From assembly GCA_964443385.1 (NCBI GenBank), contig CAYUCO010000051.1:1-29044 (forward strand): 29,044 nucleotides of DNA, written 5' to 3'. Shown one piece after another: positions 1-6,999 of the stretch. The position numbers and the translations under genes were made by a program. The notes under the pieces are model-generated. The model did no database searches. It was not told the origin of the DNA and saw only the letters and a list, made by a program, of their open reading frames with translations. The first letter of the stretch is position 1, and each line of letters begins with the position of its first letter. Origin of the DNA: VFHP01 sp964443385. GTDB taxonomy: Bacteria > Chloroflexota > Dehalococcoidia > Lucifugimonadales > UBA2985.

Positions 1-891
1 CAATGATTCGAACGCTTCTGCTACTTCTTGTTCTGAATATTCCTCGCTCAGAGAGGCCGTGACTTGAGAGTTAAGATCTCCGATAGCGCTCTCTTTCTCC
101 CCTATTTCAACAGATGTAAATATAGTCTTTTTTAAATTGTCTCCAACCAAATCCGTTAATTTTGCGATCAACTGGGGGTCCATGAGAGATTCAACTGGAA
201 GGTCCATTTTTTTCTTGGCTGCGGCCATAATTATCTCTTCTTGGAGCTGGATAATTTCCTCGTTTGTTTCTTGGGCTTTTTTGACTGCTTGTATTATGAT
301 TTCTTCTGAGACTTCGCTAGCCCCAGCTTCGACCATTGCTATTGCATTTTTTGTTCCCGCTACAACCAGATCCAAATCACTTTGTTCGATTTGAGAAAAG
401 GTTGGGTTTATTACCAAATCTCCGTCTACATATCCAACTCTGGTTGCTCCAACGGGACCTTCGAAAGGAACTTCAGATATAGAGAGCGCGCATGATGCTC
501 CTATAACACCTAGTATGTCCGCATCGTTTTCCTGGTCAGCAGATAAGACAGTGACAATTACTTGCACTTCGTTGTGGAATCCCTTGGGAAATAGAGGTCT
601 TAATGGCCTGTCTGATAAGCGTGCTGCTAGCGTTCCAGTTTCGGTAGAACGTCCCTCTCTCTTGAAAAAACTGCCTGGGATTTTGCCTGCCGCGTATAAA
701 CGTTCTTCATAGTCTATAGTAAGGGGTAGAAAATCCACTCCATCTCTGGCGGTAGGCGAGGCACAAGCAGTTACGAGAACCATAGTATCACCGTATCTGA
801 TTGTTACGGCCCCTCCGGCCTGATTTGCTAATTTGCCGGTCTCAATAGTTAGCTCTCTTCCAGCTATTTGTTTTGTGACGTTGTGAATCAA
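1..891 (-). CDS. pnp: Polyribonucleotide nucleotidyltransferase (PNPase), N-terminal part, cut by window edge
   Basis: PNPase is the phosphorolytic 3'-to-5' exoribonuclease of the RNA degradosome. Reading the minus strand gives 297 uninterrupted codons running off base 1. The first RNase PH-like domain is clear: GGAVTIRYGDTMVLVTA near the N terminus, then FLPLTIDYEER, AAGKIPGSFFKREGR and LSDRPLRPLFP, followed by the start of the helical linker domain (AAAKKKMDLP). The S1 and KH domains would lie outside the window. The chosen start is TTG at 891, because an AGGAGG Shine-Dalgarno sits 11 bases upstream (complement of 903-908) and no ATG fits. It follows rpsO on the same strand by 77 bases, the classic rpsO-pnp pair. 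Identity is certain; the exact start is likely. Confidence 0.96.
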   Translation of the reverse strand, partial: MIHNVTKQIAGRELTIETGKLANQAGGAVTIRYGDTMVLVTACASPTARDGVDFLPLTIDYEERLYAAGKIPGSFFKREGRSTETGTLAARLSDRPLRPLFPKGFHNEVQVIVTVLSADQENDADILGVIGASCALSISEVPFEGPVGATRVGYVDGDLVINPTFSQIEQSDLDLVVAGTKNAIAMVEAGASEVSEEIIIQAVKKAQETNEEIIQLQEEIIMAAAKKKMDLPVESLMDPQLIAKLTDLVGDNLKKTIFTSVEIGEKESAIGDLNSQVTASLSEEYSEQEVAEAFESL

Positions 892-968
892 TATGAAAAA
901 ATCCTCCTTTTATTGGTTCGATTTGTCTTTAATATTTAAGGAGAATAAGAAAAAGGTAAGATAGTGTA

Positions 969-1235
969 TTATCTTCTGATCAGGAGACTTTCCGTTATTG
1001 AAAGGTAACGGTCGTTATCGGTTCTTCGCAGGTAACGTAGAAGTCTTCTTCTTCTTCCAACTAATCTCAGAAGACCGCGAAGACAGTGTTTGTCTTTGCG
1101 GTGTGTTCGCAGGTGGGAAGTAAGGTGGTTGATCCGTTGTGTGAGGAGTGCTACTTGCACTCCGGTAGATCCCGTATCGCCTTCTTTTATCTGGTATTCG
1201 TTTATGAGGGTCTGTTTTCCCTCTGTGCCCAGCAT
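969..1235 (-). CDS. rpsO: 30S ribosomal protein S15
   Basis: S15 is a primary binder of the 16S rRNA central domain. The 88-residue product has the family length (about 89) and its motifs: GDTGSTGVQVALLTQRI, the LTSHLRTHRKDKH turn and the basic LRGLLRLVGRRRRLLRYL helix. The ATG at 1235 is preceded by AAAGG at a rather long spacing. The gene stands between the zinc-ribbon gene and pnp, all on the minus strand, and a sigma-70-like promoter lies just upstream. No terminator is visible between rpsO and pnp, so read-through is expected. Confidence 0.97.
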   Translation of the reverse strand: MLGTEGKQTLINEYQIKEGDTGSTGVQVALLTQRINHLTSHLRTHRKDKHCLRGLLRLVGRRRRLLRYLRRTDNDRYLSITESLLIRR

Positions 1236-1270
1236 TTATGTCATAACCTTTCTATATTCTCTCGTACGTG

Positions 1271-1299
1271 ATTATAACATAGTCACGTATGCGAGTAAA
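1271..1299 (-). promoter_or_regulatory. Candidate rpsO-pnp promoter with a dyad around the -10
   Basis: On the minus strand, TTTACT (1294-1299) and a perfect TATAAT (1271-1276) are 17 bases apart, placing transcription start about 30 bases before the rpsO ATG. The -10 is enclosed by a perfect 7-base inverted repeat, TACGTGA at 1265-1271 and TCACGTA at 1283-1289, with an 11-base spacer. That position would suit a repressor. The promoter is seen by eye; the operator role is inference. Confidence 0.6.
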
Positions 1300-1410
1300 T
1301 ACAAACCCCCACAACAAGCACCACAAATCCATAATGCCCGGACATGTGATCTAAGGTGTAGATTTTTAAGAGTTTGTTTGAATTATGTTTATATCAAAAG
1401 ATTCCGAATG

Positions 1411-1692
1411 TTAGTGTGCCGCTCTCTCGGTAGCGAAACAATCGTTACAATAAACGGGTCGGCCTAACCTAGGCTCGAACGGAACTTCCGATTCCTGTCC
1501 ACATGAAGCACATGTGATAGGGTGCATTGTACGCACTCCGCCGTCGTTTCTTGACCTTCTCCTGGCGGCCCTACACTCGGAACAGCGCCCCGGCTCGTTT
1601 AGAAGCCCGCGCTTTTGGTAAAACTCCTGTTCACCTTCTGTGAACAAAAACTCCGAACCACACTCTCTACATACTAACGTCTTATCACTCAC
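1411..1692 (-). CDS. Small double zinc-ribbon protein (zf_Tbcl / CxxC-x17-CxxC type)
   Basis: A 93-residue protein with two C-x2-C ... C-x2-C knuckles. The first is CREC ... CSEC, separated by the typical LFTEGEQEFYQKRGL segment and NEPGRC. The second is CASC ... CNDC, around the segment FEPRLGRPVYC. This is the tandem arrangement of small zinc-ribbon proteins that are frequent in Chloroflexota; their molecular role is not known. The start is GTG at 1692, behind GGGAGG 11 bases upstream. It precedes rpsO on the same strand, 175 bases away, and rpsO has its own promoter. No DNA-binding or enzymatic function can be assigned from the sequence. Confidence 0.85.
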   Translation of the reverse strand: MSDKTLVCRECGSEFLFTEGEQEFYQKRGLLNEPGRCSECRAARRRSRNDGGVRTMHPITCASCGQESEVPFEPRLGRPVYCNDCFATERAAH

Positions 1693-1824
1693 AGCTCTAT
1701 AATCCTCCCTGGGTTGTTCTGGGTCTTATCGACCTTTTGGTATAATTGCCCAGAACCCCAACCGGATCTTCCGAGCCCTACGTGTGACACTTATTTCCAA
1801 AACGGCAAAGTGTAATTTCGCGAG

Positions 1825-1854
1825 AGTCTAACACCTAGTATCTTGTTAAGTCAA
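1825..1854 (-). promoter_or_regulatory. Weak candidate promoter for the zinc-ribbon gene
   Basis: TTGACT (complement of 1849-1854) and TAGACT (complement of 1825-1830) are 18 bases apart on the minus strand, implying a leader of about 125 bases. In that leader an 8-base inverted repeat, CCCAGAAC (1749-1756) with GTTCTGGG (1716-1723), could form a hairpin ending a few bases before the Shine-Dalgarno. This is the only structure I see in the 250 bases between the zinc-ribbon gene and the divergent PAC2 gene, apart from the PAC2 dyads. Confidence 0.3.
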
Positions 1855-1889
1855 GAAATAATCAACTTCAATATTTAATGGAATTTGAG

Positions 1890-1942
1890 AAACTGGGGTC
1901 GCATTTGTTGCTAAACCAGTTTAAGTATGGGAAGATATCTTC
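1890..1942 (+). promoter_or_regulatory. Two dyads in the 5' region of the PAC2 gene
   Basis: AAACTGG (1890-1896) and CCAGTTT (1916-1922) form a perfect 7-base inverted repeat with a 19-base loop. A perfect 12-base palindrome, GAAGATATCTTC (1931-1942), abuts the ATG at 1943 and includes part of the GGGAAG ribosome binding site. Either could affect translation or bind a regulator. No clear sigma-70 promoter was recognised here. Confidence 0.35.
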
Positions 1943-2833
1943 ATGAATATTGGTGCATTTGAGATTTTCGAACCTATCCCTGAATTCCAAAACCTGCAAG
2001 TAGTTTCCATGCTCCATCCTTGGGTGGATGCTGGCAGTGTCGGCACTTTGACCCTAAATCGTTTAGAAGATTATTTTGATGCGAAAGAGTTTGCAAGGCT
2101 TAAGACTCCAGGTAGATTTTTTGATTTTACTAGATACAGGCCAGAAACTCATGTTGTAGAAGGTTCTCGTGAGACAATAGTACCGAATACCAATATTTAT
2201 TATGCTAAGGGTACAGACGGTGTGCCGGATTTACTATTTTTGCATCTTATGGAGCCACACGCTTTCGCTGAAACTTACATTAAATCCCTTGCGGACTTGT
2301 TGAAGGCTTTTGATGTCAAAAGGTATTGCAGGATAAGCGGTATGTACAATGCCGTTCCTCATACTAGGCCGTTGAAAGTTACTGGGTCCCCTGGAGTAGA
2401 CGAAATTAGTAGTCTAAAAGGATTGGTAACACCTCGACAATCTGTTGGTGGATATACTGGTCCTACCAGCATCATGAATTCATTAAATGAAGAATTAGAT
2501 AAGGATGGCATAGAGACTATAAGTTTCATGGTTCATTTACCTCATTACCTAAATTTTGAGGAAGATTACTCCGGAACAGCTAGATTAACTGAAATCTTAT
2601 GTGCTTTGTATGGTTTGCCCAAAGACTTAATAGATAAAGAACGTGGCGATGAACAATACATGGAGATAGGTGCAGATCTTGAATATAATGAACGAGTCAA
2701 AGCCTTGGTGATTCAACTTGAGGAATATTACGATAATAATCAGCCACCTGACGGATCTCAAGAGGATTCCGATCTATCTCCAGACGTTGAAAAATTCTTA
2801 AGAGAAATAACTCAAAAACTGGATGGTCAATAA
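1943..2833 (+). CDS. PAC2 family protein (proteasome-assembly-chaperone-like)
   Basis: The 296-residue product fits the PAC2 family (PF09754) in length and layout. It has an N-terminal segment on avoiding or assigning membership, SMLHPWVDAGSVGTL, then LLFLHLMEPHAFAETY, a helix LADLLKAFDVKRYCRISGM, and the typical NAVPHTRPLKVTGSPG. The C-terminal half carries ISFMVHLPHYLNFEEDYSG and a charged tail. Eukaryotic and archaeal relatives assist proteasome assembly, but no proteasome gene is visible here, so the bacterial role is unknown. GGGAAG precedes the ATG by about 8 bases. It is upstream of the T-box leader of cimA, which has its own candidate promoter, so the two genes are probably independent. 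Confidence 0.85.
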   Translation: MNIGAFEIFEPIPEFQNLQVVSMLHPWVDAGSVGTLTLNRLEDYFDAKEFARLKTPGRFFDFTRYRPETHVVEGSRETIVPNTNIYYAKGTDGVPDLLFLHLMEPHAFAETYIKSLADLLKAFDVKRYCRISGMYNAVPHTRPLKVTGSPGVDEISSLKGLVTPRQSVGGYTGPTSIMNSLNEELDKDGIETISFMVHLPHYLNFEEDYSGTARLTEILCALYGLPKDLIDKERGDEQYMEIGADLEYNERVKALVIQLEEYYDNNQPPDGSQEDSDLSPDVEKFLREITQKLDGQ

Positions 2834-2884
2834 CAGAGTTTCTATTCAATGGCTACCTGTTAGTCAATGATGTTTCTATTAAGC

Positions 2885-2912
2885 TTGACCGTTTTATGGC
2901 AAGTGTGTTAAT
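2885..2912 (+). promoter_or_regulatory. Candidate promoter of the cimA T-box leader
   Basis: TTGACC (2885-2890) is followed 16 bases later by GTTAAT (2907-2912). The predicted start, about 2919, falls immediately before the stem I region of the T-box, which supports the call. The -10 is weak. Confidence 0.45.
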
Positions 2913-2919
2913 TTCCTAG

Positions 2920-3190
2920 AGTTAAAAGCTATGAAGGAGAAGAGTAGGGATAAATAATCCTGATAGCGAGTCTGGTACGGTGCAAGCAGATGAGGAAATA
3001 TGTCTCGAAAATCACTCCCGAGCTCCTGATTGAAAACCTATCAACTTAAGGTGATTAGATTTAGGCGGACTCGTAACACGTTAAAAGATACGAAACTACT
3101 TAGTTGCTTAGTTTAATGAAGAGCCCCTTACGGGGAAAAAGGGTGGTACCGCGGGATACGTGTCTCGTCCCTTGTGGACGAGATTTTTTT
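2920..3190 (+). ncRNA. T-box riboswitch controlling cimA
   Basis: The leader contains the invariant T-box element GGGTGGTACCGCGG (3141-3154), whose bulge pairs with the CCA end of uncharged tRNA. It is followed by an intrinsic terminator. Upstream is a stem I region with GAAGAGTAGGGAT (about 2939-2951), GGTACGGTGCAAGC (about 2973-2986) and CACTCCCGAG (3013-3022), all typical of T-box stem I. The mechanism is transcription antitermination when the cognate tRNA is uncharged. The specifier codon cannot be settled by eye. Triplets in the specifier region include ATA (2998-3000) and GTC (3002-3004). An isoleucine codon is expected from the function of cimA, but that is inference. Confidence 0.93.
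3163..3190 (+). terminator. T-box intrinsic terminator
   Basis: TCTCGTCC (3163-3170) and GGACGAGA (3176-3183) form a perfect 8-base stem with a 5-base loop, followed directly by seven T (3184-3190). Its 5' arm overlaps the segment used by the antiterminator after the T-box element. It ends 14 bases before the cimA ATG. Confidence 0.93.
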
Positions 3191-3204
3191 GTTTTGAGGG
3201 ATAT

Positions 3205-4791
3205 ATGAATATTGATTTGTATGACACTACCTTGAGGGATGGTTCTCAGCAAGAAGGTATATCCTTGTCAGTAGAAGACAAGATTAAGATTACAAAAAAG
3301 CTGGACGAATTAGGAATTCACTATATAGAAGGTGGATGGCCAGGTTCAAACCCCAAGGACGAAGAATATTTTTCAGTTGTTAAGTCTTTGAAACTTGTAC
3401 ATTCTAAAATTGCTGCTTTTGGTAGCACCAGAAGAGCCAATATCAAAGTGGACGAAGATGCGAATATTAGGGCTCTAATTGACGCAGCTACGCCGGTTGT
3501 GACAATAGTTGGCAAGAGTTCTGATGTACAAGTGATTAACATACTTGAAACAAGCTTGGAAGAAAACTTATCTATGATATATGATTCTATATCCTTTATA
3601 AAAAACACTGGTAGTCAAGTTTTTTTTGATGCTGAACATTTCTTCGATGGTTATAAATCTAACAAAGAATATGCCTTGCAGTGTTTGCAGGCGGCTCGTG
3701 ATGCCGGAGCTGATTGTTTGGTACTTTGCGACACAAACGGAGGTGTGTTGACTAGCGAAATTACAGAGATAGTAGAGCTAGTGACAGAATCTATAGGTGG
3801 ATCGGTTGGTATTCATTGCCACAATGATACAGATATGGCAGTAGCTAATTCTATTGCTGCTTTGAAAGCTGGAGCAGTCCATGTTCAGGGTACGATTAAC
3901 GGGTATGGAGAGAGGTGCGGTAACGCGAACATTGTATCTTTGATAGCTAATTTAAAGATAAAGATGGGTATAGACTGTATAAATGATTCTCAGCTGGAAA
4001 GCTTAACTGATGTGTCTCATTATGTTAGTGATATTGTAAATATACCGCCTAACGGACAGCAACCATATGTCGGAGTGAGTTCTTTTAGTCACAAAGGTGG
4101 GCTCCATGCCGCAGCAATGGCCAAAATGGATGAAAGTTACCAACATGTTTCTCCAGCCCTGGTAGGTAACTTGACTCGTGTAGTAGTATCTGAACTTTCT
4201 GGGAGAGGCAATATTCGTCACAGATTAATGGGTTTAGGCTTGGAGGGCAAATTATCCGGTGAACAAGAGCTGAGTCTATTGCAAAATATAAAAATTCGCG
4301 AGAGTAAGGGGTTTCAATATGAAACAGCTGGAGCCTCCTTTGAATTGATGGCAAGGAGAATATTGGATAATTACGAAGCTCCATTCGATCTCGTAGATTT
4401 TATGGTTATGGTAGAGAATAATCGGCGATTATCAGTTTTACAAGATTTCGATGGAAATGAAGATTTGTTAGCAGAAGCAATGGTAAAAGTTAATGTGGAT
4501 GGTCATATTATGCATACGGTTGCCGAAGGTAATGGACCAGTTAATGCCCTTGATAATGCTTTGAGGAAAGCTTTGTTGGAATTTTACCCATCTTTGATGG
4601 ATGTGAAGCTTTTAGATTATAAGGTTCGGGTTGTAGATGAAGGTCAGGATACGAAGGCGGTGGTTAGGGTTTTGATTGAATCTACTGATGGTAAAGATCA
4701 ATGGCAAACGGTTGGGGCCTCTAGTAATATTATAGAGGCTAGTTGGATGGCTCTAGCTGATAGTTTGGAGTATTTCTTAATCCACTCTTGA
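3205..4791 (+). CDS. cimA: Citramalate synthase
   Basis: This enzyme condenses acetyl-CoA and pyruvate to (R)-citramalate, the first step of the threonine-independent isoleucine pathway. The 528-residue product has DTTLRDGSQ at residues 7-15, metal ligands in GIHCHND (H204, H206), NGYGERCGNAN near 232, and a C-terminal LeuA-type allosteric dimer domain (about 400-525). FSHKGGLHAAAM and the length match the CimA family (TIGR00977) better than LeuA or NifV. The start is ATG at 3205 after GAGGGA. An in-frame ATG at 3160 lies inside the T-box terminator and cannot be the normal start. The gene ends 15 bases from the convergent cysteine synthase gene, with no obvious terminator between. Confidence 0.93.
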   Translation: MNIDLYDTTLRDGSQQEGISLSVEDKIKITKKLDELGIHYIEGGWPGSNPKDEEYFSVVKSLKLVHSKIAAFGSTRRANIKVDEDANIRALIDAATPVVTIVGKSSDVQVINILETSLEENLSMIYDSISFIKNTGSQVFFDAEHFFDGYKSNKEYALQCLQAARDAGADCLVLCDTNGGVLTSEITEIVELVTESIGGSVGIHCHNDTDMAVANSIAALKAGAVHVQGTINGYGERCGNANIVSLIANLKIKMGIDCINDSQLESLTDVSHYVSDIVNIPPNGQQPYVGVSSFSHKGGLHAAAMAKMDESYQHVSPALVGNLTRVVVSELSGRGNIRHRLMGLGLEGKLSGEQELSLLQNIKIRESKGFQYETAGASFELMARRILDNYEAPFDLVDFMVMVENNRRLSVLQDFDGNEDLLAEAMVKVNVDGHIMHTVAEGNGPVNALDNALRKALLEFYPSLMDVKLLDYKVRVVDEGQDTKAVVRVLIESTDGKDQWQTVGASSNIIEASWMALADSLEYFLIHS

Positions 4792-4806
4792 ACGAGGTTC
4801 TTAATA

Positions 4807-5745
4807 TCACCACCAAGCTGTTTCGTCTGGCTTTGACAACCTCTCTTCCATTTCTTCTTTCCAAGGACCTGAAGCCAAGTACTTCCATCCCCCGTCAGCG
4901 AATATAGTTAGTATGTTTCCTCGATCTACTCGATCAGCCATTTTCATGGCACAGCTTAGAACTGCTCCAGAAGAAACACCAGCAAACACACCTTCCAAAT
5001 TCAATAAATTTCTAGCTGTCTCAAAAGCTTCTTGAGTGTCTACTATGAATCGACCATTCAATAATGACATATCAAGAAGAGGAGGGATATATCCTTCTTC
5101 TAGGCTTCTAAGTCCCTGAAGCTGGTCTCCCATTTTGGGTTCAACTCCTATAATCTTCAATTGGGGATTGTATTCTTTGAGTCTTTTCCCGACTCCCATC
5201 AAAGTGCCTCCAGTACCTATCCCAGTTATTAGCATATCGACAGACGGAAGATCTCGAATGATTTCTTCTGCTGTGTTTTCATAATGTGCCAGAAGATTTG
5301 CTTTGCTTTCAAACTGATGGGTGTTGCAGTGATTTTCTTTCTGGCCAATTTCTTCTGCCATTTGAATGGCACCTTTCATACCTGCATCCGGATCACACCA
5401 TATTATATCTACTCCGTAGGTTGAGAGTAGGTCCGACATTCCAGGAGTAGTTTTCCGAAGCATTACTATCTTCAATCCGTAACCTCTTTGTTTGGCTATT
5501 AGTGCAAGTGCTAGAGCGGTATTGCCGGTGCTTGCTTCTACTATTGTGTCTCCAGGTTTTAGATGGCCCGTTCTTTCTGCGTCGTCTACCAAATACCTAG
5601 CTACCCTGTCTTTTATGCTACCGGTTGGATTATGCCCTTCCAGTTTAGCGAATACGTTTACGTTCTTGTTGGCATTGATTTTTGATAATCTGATTAAGGG
5701 AGTATTTCCCACGTAATCTAGTATGTTTGTTGGTTTTCTGTTCAT
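4807..5745 (-). CDS. cysM: Cysteine synthase (O-acetylserine sulfhydrylase, CysM/CysK family)
   Basis: A PLP enzyme that makes cysteine from O-acetylserine and a sulfur donor. The 312-residue product has YVGNTPLIRL at 11-20, the PLP lysine K45 in NPTGSIKDR, the substrate loop EASTGNTA, the phosphate-binding loop TGIGTGGTLMGVG and GVSSGAVL. Family features point to the fold-type II beta family; CysM rather than CysK is favoured by length and the DETAWW end but is not proven. The start is ATG at 5745, seven bases after AGGAG, rather than upstream codons that lack a ribosome site. It is divergent from rpsP. Confidence 0.9.
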   Translation of the reverse strand: MNRKPTNILDYVGNTPLIRLSKINANKNVNVFAKLEGHNPTGSIKDRVARYLVDDAERTGHLKPGDTIVEASTGNTALALALIAKQRGYGLKIVMLRKTTPGMSDLLSTYGVDIIWCDPDAGMKGAIQMAEEIGQKENHCNTHQFESKANLLAHYENTAEEIIRDLPSVDMLITGIGTGGTLMGVGKRLKEYNPQLKIIGVEPKMGDQLQGLRSLEEGYIPPLLDMSLLNGRFIVDTQEAFETARNLLNLEGVFAGVSSGAVLSCAMKMADRVDRGNILTIFADGGWKYLASGPWKEEMEERLSKPDETAWW

Positions 5746-5786
5746 GACAATTCTCCTGCTAAGTGCACAAAAATTATATAATAGCA

Positions 5787-5818
5787 ATTATACATCTTTT
5801 ATTGAGAATAACCTCAAT
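5787..5818 (-). promoter_or_regulatory. Candidate cysM promoter region with an 18-base dyad
   Basis: On the minus strand TATAAT (complement of 5787-5792) lies about 40 bases before the cysM start. A dyad ATTGAG-N6-CTCAAT (5801-5818) covers the expected -35 position, where TTGAGG is found at a long 19-base spacing. This looks like an operator site on a cysteine-biosynthesis promoter; the regulator is unknown. Confidence 0.35.
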
Positions 5819-5841
5819 TGACCGTGTAGTAGGGCATGATG

Positions 5842-5870
5842 TTGACAATGTGTCCTGCCCAATCTACAAT
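5842..5870 (+). promoter_or_regulatory. Strong sigma-70-like promoter for rpsP-khpA-rimM
   Basis: TTGACA (5842-5847) and TACAAT (5865-5870) are 17 bases apart. This is the best match to consensus in the window and gives a leader of about 37 bases before rpsP. Confidence 0.75.
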
Positions 5871-5913
5871 TCGGTTTGAGAAAATATTTAGTCTAAATAC
5901 AAGGGAATTATAT

Positions 5914-6168
5914 ATGTTAAGGATCAGGCTTCGTAGGGTGGGTGCAAAAAAGAATCCATTTTATCGCATTGTGGTGGCGGATTCACGAGCGCCAAGGGAT
6001 GGTAGTTTCGTGGATCAAGTGGGACATTACAATCCCCATACCGACCCTCCGACTGTGGATCTTGACCAAGAAAAAATAACTAAGTGGCTTAATAACGGTG
6101 CTCAGCCGTCGGAACCTGTTCAAGGAATGTTGGAGAGGGTTGGTATAATCAACACTACTGATAGTTGA
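5914..6168 (+). CDS. rpsP: 30S ribosomal protein S16
   Basis: The 84-residue product starts MLRIRLRRVGAKKNPFYRIV and continues with VADSRAPRDGSFVDQVGHYNP, the S16 signature, then the WLNNGAQPSEPV segment. Length is normal for the family. The start is ATG at 5914, after AAGGGAA. A longer reading from ATG 5836 is rejected because it would include the promoter. Its TGA overlaps the ATG of khpA by one base, so the two are translationally coupled. Confidence 0.97.
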   Translation: MLRIRLRRVGAKKNPFYRIVVADSRAPRDGSFVDQVGHYNPHTDPPTVDLDQEKITKWLNNGAQPSEPVQGMLERVGIINTTDS

Positions 6169-6398
6169 TGAAAGAGCTTATAGAATACATCGCTAAATCC
6201 TTAGCGTCTAAGCCTGATGAAGTTATCGTGACCGAGATTTCCGAGGAAGACGGTCAGGTTGTGCTGAGGCTCGAATGTGCTGAAGATGATAAAGGGAAAA
6301 TAATAGGCAGGCAGGGTAGAGTAGCACAAGCTATGAGAGTCCTGTTGCGAGTTCGAGCTGTTAAAGATGATGTTAGGGCAAGTTTGGAGATAGTTTAA
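6168..6398 (+). CDS. khpA: KH-domain RNA-binding protein (KhpA/YlqC)
   Basis: A 76-residue single KH domain protein. The RNA-binding GxxG loop is GRQG in KGKIIGRQGRVAQAMRVLLR. Relatives partner with KhpB and bind small RNAs and mRNAs in Gram-positive bacteria. Placement between rpsP and rimM is the conserved context for this family. The start is ATG at 6168, overlapping the rpsP stop; an in-frame TTG at 6165 is possible but less likely. Confidence 0.93.
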   Translation: MKELIEYIAKSLASKPDEVIVTEISEEDGQVVLRLECAEDDKGKIIGRQGRVAQAMRVLLRVRAVKDDVRASLEIV

Positions 6399-6434
6399 CC
6401 CCACTTACCTTCGTAAGTACTTTATTGGGGAAGG
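6399..6434 (+). promoter_or_regulatory. Hairpin that could mask the rimM ribosome binding site
   Basis: Between khpA and rimM, ACTTAC (6403-6408) and GTAAGT (6413-6418) form a perfect 6-base stem with loop CTTC. The outer CCCC (6399-6402) can also pair with GGGG (6427-6430), part of the rimM Shine-Dalgarno GGGGAAGG. This would sequester the site. No T tract follows, so it is not an ordinary terminator. Confidence 0.4.
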
Positions 6435-6443
6435 TTGCGTCTC

Positions 6444-6977
6444 TTGAGTGATGGCAGTAATTCCCAATCAGATAGTTTGCCAGCTCTGGAACGCAGGGCC
6501 ATTGTGGGGGTTGTTGTGGGTGTGCATGGCCGGTATGGTGAAGTCAAAGTAAAGTCGTTTTCTGACAATAACGAAAGATTTTCTCCCTGTAATAAAATCA
6601 TAATCCGGGATACTATTTTTGAAATCACAGCATCAAGAAACCATAAAAATTTGGTTTTGATAAAGTTTACAGATTTGGATGATCCTAGTCTAGCACAGGG
6701 GCTGATAGGATCAAAGCTAGAAGTTCCAATGGATGATATTCCAGATTTACCCCAAGGTTTCTACTATCATTTTCAAATACTTGGCCTTGCGGTCGTAGAC
6801 AAACAAATTGGTTCGATTGGCCAAGTAGTAGACATACTAAATACTGGTAGTAACGATGTCTATGTTGTTGATTATTCAGGCAAAGAAGTTTTGATTCCTG
6901 CTATTAAAAATGTGATATTGAAAGTGGACATTGAAAATCATCTTATTACGGTGGATTTACCAGACGGTCTTTTATGA
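6444..6977 (+). CDS. rimM: 16S rRNA processing protein RimM
   Basis: RimM binds S19 and helps 30S maturation. The product has the N-terminal RimM barrel (AIVGVVVGVHGRYGEVKVKS) and a C-terminal PRC-barrel (GSIGQVVDILNTGSNDVYVV ... VLIPAIKNVI). It has 177 residues, the family length. The preferred start is TTG at 6444, nine bases after AAGG; an upstream in-frame TTG at 6435 touches the ribosome site. In most bacteria trmD and rplS follow rimM; here neither does. Confidence 0.93.
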   Translation: MSDGSNSQSDSLPALERRAIVGVVVGVHGRYGEVKVKSFSDNNERFSPCNKIIIRDTIFEITASRNHKNLVLIKFTDLDDPSLAQGLIGSKLEVPMDDIPDLPQGFYYHFQILGLAVVDKQIGSIGQVVDILNTGSNDVYVVDYSGKEVLIPAIKNVILKVDIENHLITVDLPDGLL

Positions 6978-6978
6978 C

Positions 6979-6994
6979 AATTGTGAGCACAATT
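6979..6994 (+). promoter_or_regulatory. lac-operator-like dyad upstream of the yebC promoter
   Basis: AATTGTG-AG-CACAATT is a perfect inverted repeat of 7-base arms around a 2-base centre, starting two bases after the rimM stop and ending five bases before the -35 of the yebC promoter. It resembles LacI/GalR-type half sites. It could also fold as a 6-base RNA hairpin, but no T tract follows. Confidence 0.4.
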
Positions 6995-6999
6995 CAACT

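Noticed and set aside
137..712. Plus-strand open frames at 137-394 and 515-712
   Set aside because: They lie antisense to the clear pnp coding sequence and resemble nothing.
1086..1467. Plus-strand open frames over rpsO and its upstream region
   Set aside because: They are shadows of rpsO and the zinc-ribbon gene; the codons and product do not look like a protein.
3160..3204. ATG at 3160 as start of cimA
   Set aside because: It is inside the T-box terminator stem, so no normal full-length mRNA reading would begin there; ATG 3205 starts at the conserved N terminus.
5836..5913. Longer rpsP reading from ATG 5836
   Set aside because: It would include the rpsP promoter, and S16 proteins start at the M of MLRIRL.
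6403..6418. khpA terminator
   Set aside because: The hairpin has no T tract and rimM follows closely, so it is better read as a ribosome-site structure.
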